5,464 nucleotides of DNA from Thermoplasmata archaeon (lineage in GTDB: Archaea; Thermoplasmatota; SW-10-69-26), in contig PWVY01000037.1 in assembly GCA_003561665.1 (NCBI GenBank), positions 1-5,464 of the forward strand, in the 5' to 3' direction. A model generated the notes under the pieces. It saw only the letters and a list, made by a program, of their open reading frames with translations. It was not told where the DNA came from and ran no database searches. How positions within the stretch are numbered: position 1 is the first letter of the stretch; every line of letters begins with the position of its first letter. Positions 3,952 to 5,464 of the stretch are shown here, piece by piece. The position numbers were made by a program, and so were the translations under genes.

Positions 3952-4923
3952 ATGCCACCCGAAACCAAAACCCCCCCAACGCCCCTGGCCGAACGCCTCG
4001 CCCAGCATGGCACCACCCCCTTCAGGGACTACATGGCCGAAGCCCTCTACGGGGACGAGCACGGCTTCTACACCCAACGCGACCAACCCCGCCTCAAACG
4101 CGAAACCAGCACGCTGCAAACCACGCGAAGCATCGCCGAAACCCTCGCCGAAGCCTTCGCCCGCTACGCCCAAACCCACGAACCCCACCTCGTTCACCAC
4201 GGCCCCGGCACCGGACGGTTAACCCGCTACATCCTCGCCACGCTCCCCGACTGGATGCACGACGAGATCACCATCACCTTCATCGAACCCAACCTCGCCC
4301 GCCGCACCCGCCTGCTCGTGCTCCTCCAAGAGTTCGGCGTCGACGGGCGCGTCATCGCCACCCCCCACACCCTCGACGACGAGCCCACGTTCCTCATCGC
4401 CAACGAACGCCTCGGAACCTTCCCCGTCCACCGCCTCGAGAAAACCCCCAACGGATGGGAAGAGATCCACGTACGCTTCCACGAGGACCCCTGGGGGTGG
4501 GAGGAAACCCTCCAAGGATGCCCCCCCAGCATCCAACGCATCGCCAACGAACACGCCCCGGACACGCCCACCGGTCACCGGTATGAGCCGGTTGATGCAG
4601 CGCACCAGCGTCGACTTCCCGCTACCAGAAAGCCCCATGATCACGAAGAACTCGCCCCGAGCCAGCTCGAACGACACGTCGTCTACGCCGACGACGTGAC
4701 CGGTGGCCTCGCGGATCGCGTCCTTGCTCTCGCCCGCCTCGAGCAGGCTCAGCGCCTCGCTGGGGTCCGGGCCGAAGATCTTCGTCACGTTCTCGGCACG
4801 TATCAAGATTCATCGCTCCTCAACATCATACGACGTCAGGTCGCCGCCAAAACTCTGGAACACGCCAACCGACCAACCCTAACACGTTGCCGACTGTGCT
4901 ACCAAGAACGTCTTCGGCTTTAA
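3952..4923 (+). CDS. MidA/NDUFAF7-family SAM-dependent methyltransferase, 3' half replaced by unrelated sequence
   Basis: Genuine family sequence covers about residues 1-205/212 (to about 4563-4588). TPFRDYMAEALYGDEHGFYT (22-41) matches the N-terminal DUF185 block. HHGPGTGRL (82-90) is the glycine-rich SAM motif I, FIEPN (110-114) supplies the acidic residue for the ribose, and IANERLGTFPVHRL (149-162) matches the NE-x(2)-DA-x-PVH block. WEEIHVRF follows, then PTGHRYE, which resembles the PEGHRxE block. Family members are about 350-400 aa; NDUFAF7 methylates an arginine of a complex I subunit, but the archaeal substrate is unknown. Beyond about 4590 the frame is the antisense of proV and stays open to a TAA at 4921-4923 by chance. 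I start at ATG 3952, four bases after psmA; the open frame to 3766 only shadows psmA. Motif I has H83 where Glu is usual, and G155 replaces the usual Asp. The C-terminal domain is missing, so as written the product is probably not functional. Confidence 0.78.
   Translation: MPPETKTPPTPLAERLAQHGTTPFRDYMAEALYGDEHGFYTQRDQPRLKRETSTLQTTRSIAETLAEAFARYAQTHEPHLVHHGPGTGRLTRYILATLPDWMHDEITITFIEPNLARRTRLLVLLQEFGVDGRVIATPHTLDDEPTFLIANERLGTFPVHRLEKTPNGWEEIHVRFHEDPWGWEETLQGCPPSIQRIANEHAPDTPTGHRYEPVDAAHQRRLPATRKPHDHEELAPSQLERHVVYADDVTGGLADRVLALARLEQAQRLAGVRAEDLRHVLGTYQDSSLLNIIRRQVAAKTLEHANRPTLTRCRLCYQERLRL
4561..4593. other. junction between archaeal and bacterial-looking sequence
   Basis: On the plus strand the MidA-like protein reads as family-consistent up to about PTGHRYE (4567-4587). 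On the minus strand ProV reads as family-consistent down to about LIPVTGG (4566-4586). The two therefore overlap by roughly 20 bases. The overlap contains ACCGGTCACCGGT (4570-4582), a perfect palindrome around a central C. The overlap suggests a short stretch shared by both parents, as seen at assembly joins or microhomology recombination. Confidence 0.75.
4561..4806 (-). CDS. proV: glycine betaine/proline-type ABC transporter ATPase, N-terminal fragment
   Basis: The first 82 codons match ProV/OpuAA, the ATPase that powers osmoprotectant (glycine betaine, proline betaine or choline) uptake with a ProW-like permease and ProX-like binding protein at the cytoplasmic membrane. The family-specific N-terminus is clear (IRAENVTKIFGPDPSEALSL, residues 2-21, then LEAGESKDAIREATG). 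It is followed by VDDVSFELARGEFFVIMGLSGSGKST with Walker A at 58-66, then LVRCINRLIPVTGG. Everything after that is missing: Q-loop, signature motif, Walker B and CBS domains of a protein of about 350-400 aa. The minus-strand frame stays open to 4219, but that part is the antisense of the methyltransferase. The start is TTG at 4806: an in-frame TGA lies at 4812-4810, and GAGGAG (4821-4816) sits 9 bases upstream as a canonical bacterial ribosome binding site. The ATG at 4813 is in another frame. As it stands, this fragment could not hydrolyse ATP. Confidence 0.92.
4816..4821 (-). promoter_or_regulatory. Shine-Dalgarno site deciding the TTG start of proV
   Basis: On the minus strand this reads GAGGAG, 9 bases before the TTG at 4806. 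It fixes a rare TTG start and contrasts with the leaderless starts in the archaeal part of the window. Confidence 0.75.
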
Positions 4924-5032
4924 CACATACCGTGCTGAAGCCATCTGCGGGCCTGCCGCCCCGACTCACAATCGTTTCTACCTTGCACGATGCTCGTTTC
5001 TCGCCTCTCAGCCGCCGTTCAGGGCGCACCGG

Positions 5033-5038
5033 TAGGCT
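5033..5038 (+). promoter_or_regulatory. possible -10 element (TANNNT) just before the secreted-protein gene
   Basis: TAGGCT lies 5 bases before the ATG at 5044. Deinococcota often make leaderless mRNAs from a TANNNT box in this position, so it would fit that guess of origin. No good -35 hexamer is visible and the motif is very short. The rest of the 4822-5032 spacer between the divergent genes shows no other feature I can support. Confidence 0.25.
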
Positions 5039-5043
5039 GTGGC

Positions 5044-5464
5044 ATGCGCCGCACGGTACTCGCGTTGGCACTGCTGATCGCCGCCACCGTCCTCGTGGTC
5101 CTGGCGCTCCCGGCCTGGCCCTCGGGCACGTCTCCGGTGCCACGGCCCGAGGTGCGCTTGGCGCTCGTGGACCCTTACGCCAAACCACCCCTCGAGCCCT
5201 ACTCCGAGCTGCGCGACGCCCTAGTCTCAGGCGACGTGATGGCCCTGCGCACCATCGCTTCGGCCGACGACAGTTACCGCGCCTACCGCGCCACCACGCA
5301 TCTCGCTCGGCATGCCGAACTCGACGCCTCCGAGCGCCTGGCGCACTTCGAGCGCGAGCTCGTGTTGCGGATCCACGACCCGCTGGAACGCGCGGCGCTT
5401 CGCTCGCTTCAGCTCGAGGTAGCCGCCGCCGAGGAAGAACACCACGCCGCGGGACGGGGGACGG
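5044..5464 (+). CDS. secreted or membrane-anchored protein, partial; possible lytic transglycosylase N-terminus
   Basis: An open frame of 140 codons without a stop that continues past the window end. It begins MRRTVLALALLIAATVLVVLALPAW, a basic start plus a hydrophobic stretch (about residues 4-25) typical of a Sec signal peptide or N-terminal anchor. A short Pro-rich linker follows (26-50). Then comes a helical region rich in A, L, R and E (about 55-140), for example YRAYRATTHLARHAELDASE and HDPLERAALRSLQLEVAAAE. Such an alpha-helical solenoid precedes the catalytic domain in Slt-like lytic transglycosylases, and the pattern reminds me of Deinococcota members of that group. The catalytic domain is not in the window, so function remains a guess. 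Codon use is C/G-ending, as expected for a real gene; competing minus-strand frames look like shadows. It is divergent from proV with a 237-base spacer. Confidence 0.7.
   Translation, partial: MRRTVLALALLIAATVLVVLALPAWPSGTSPVPRPEVRLALVDPYAKPPLEPYSELRDALVSGDVMALRTIASADDSYRAYRATTHLARHAELDASERLAHFERELVLRIHDPLERAALRSLQLEVAAAEEEHHAAGRGT

Noticed and set aside
4622..4813. 63-aa minus frame starting at ATG 4813, one base-frame off proV
   Set aside because: It has an ATG behind the same ribosome binding site, but its product is a low-complexity shadow, whereas the TTG frame gives unmistakable ProV sequence.
4825..4830. TATGAT (-10-like) before proV on the minus strand
   Set aside because: Transcription from it would start at about the ribosome binding site and remove part of it, and no good -35 hexamer is visible.
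4219..4923. Natural fusion of a methyltransferase with a transporter protein
   Set aside because: Each frame beyond the join is the antisense of the other gene, so neither extension is a real domain; they stay open by chance.
4826..5445. Minus-strand frames of 120 and 72 aa in the right-hand part
   Set aside because: They oppose the signal-peptide gene starting at 5044, have R/G/P-rich or generic composition and lack family features.

Overview
The window looks like two unrelated pieces of DNA joined at about 4561-4593. Positions 1 to about 4575 read as a GC-rich archaeal (euryarchaeal-type) genome. They hold an RNase P RNA gene with archaeal-style sequence blocks, a 20S proteasome alpha subunit, an Lrp/AsnC-type regulator, and several genes with an AT-rich TATA-like box 25-30 bases before a start that has no leader. 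I cannot name the lineage from sequence alone; a Thermoplasmatota-like archaeon is possible but unproven. From about 4575 to the end the sequence looks bacterial: a glycine betaine-type ABC ATPase start with a canonical GAGGAG ribosome binding site, and a divergent gene for a secreted protein. Deinococcota/Trueperaceae is a guess for this part.

Archaeal part, left to right. The RNase P RNA (about 56-400, +) has its own TATA-like box and an unusual extra C-rich stem-loop near its 3' end. A 128-base spacer follows, then a duplicated winged-helix Lrp/AsnC-like regulator (529-1485, +). Convergent to it is a small SRPBCC/START-fold protein (1542-1979, -). A 273-base divergent spacer carries a strong Shine-Dalgarno-like run, a possible 10-codon leader and a candidate operator. 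Next are a 46-aa single-pass membrane protein (2253-2393, +) and a PEMT/ICMT-type membrane methyltransferase (2441-3121, +), which may be co-transcribed. The proteasome alpha gene psmA (3243-3947, +) starts exactly where a leaderless transcript is predicted. Four bases after its stop begins a MidA/NDUFAF7-family (DUF185) methyltransferase (from 3952, +).

The methyltransferase is cut off after about 205-212 genuine residues. Its frame then stays open by chance across the antisense of a truncated proV (genuine part 4561-4806, -). A start codon for a signal-peptide protein, possibly a lytic transglycosylase, lies at 5044 (+) and runs off the window.

No mobile element, CRISPR array or recognisable new defence system is visible. 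The points most worth a second look are the join, the RNase P RNA insertion, the psmA neighbourhood (RNase P RNA and MidA-like gene instead of the usual exosome/SBDS genes), and the leader-peptide/small membrane protein arrangement.
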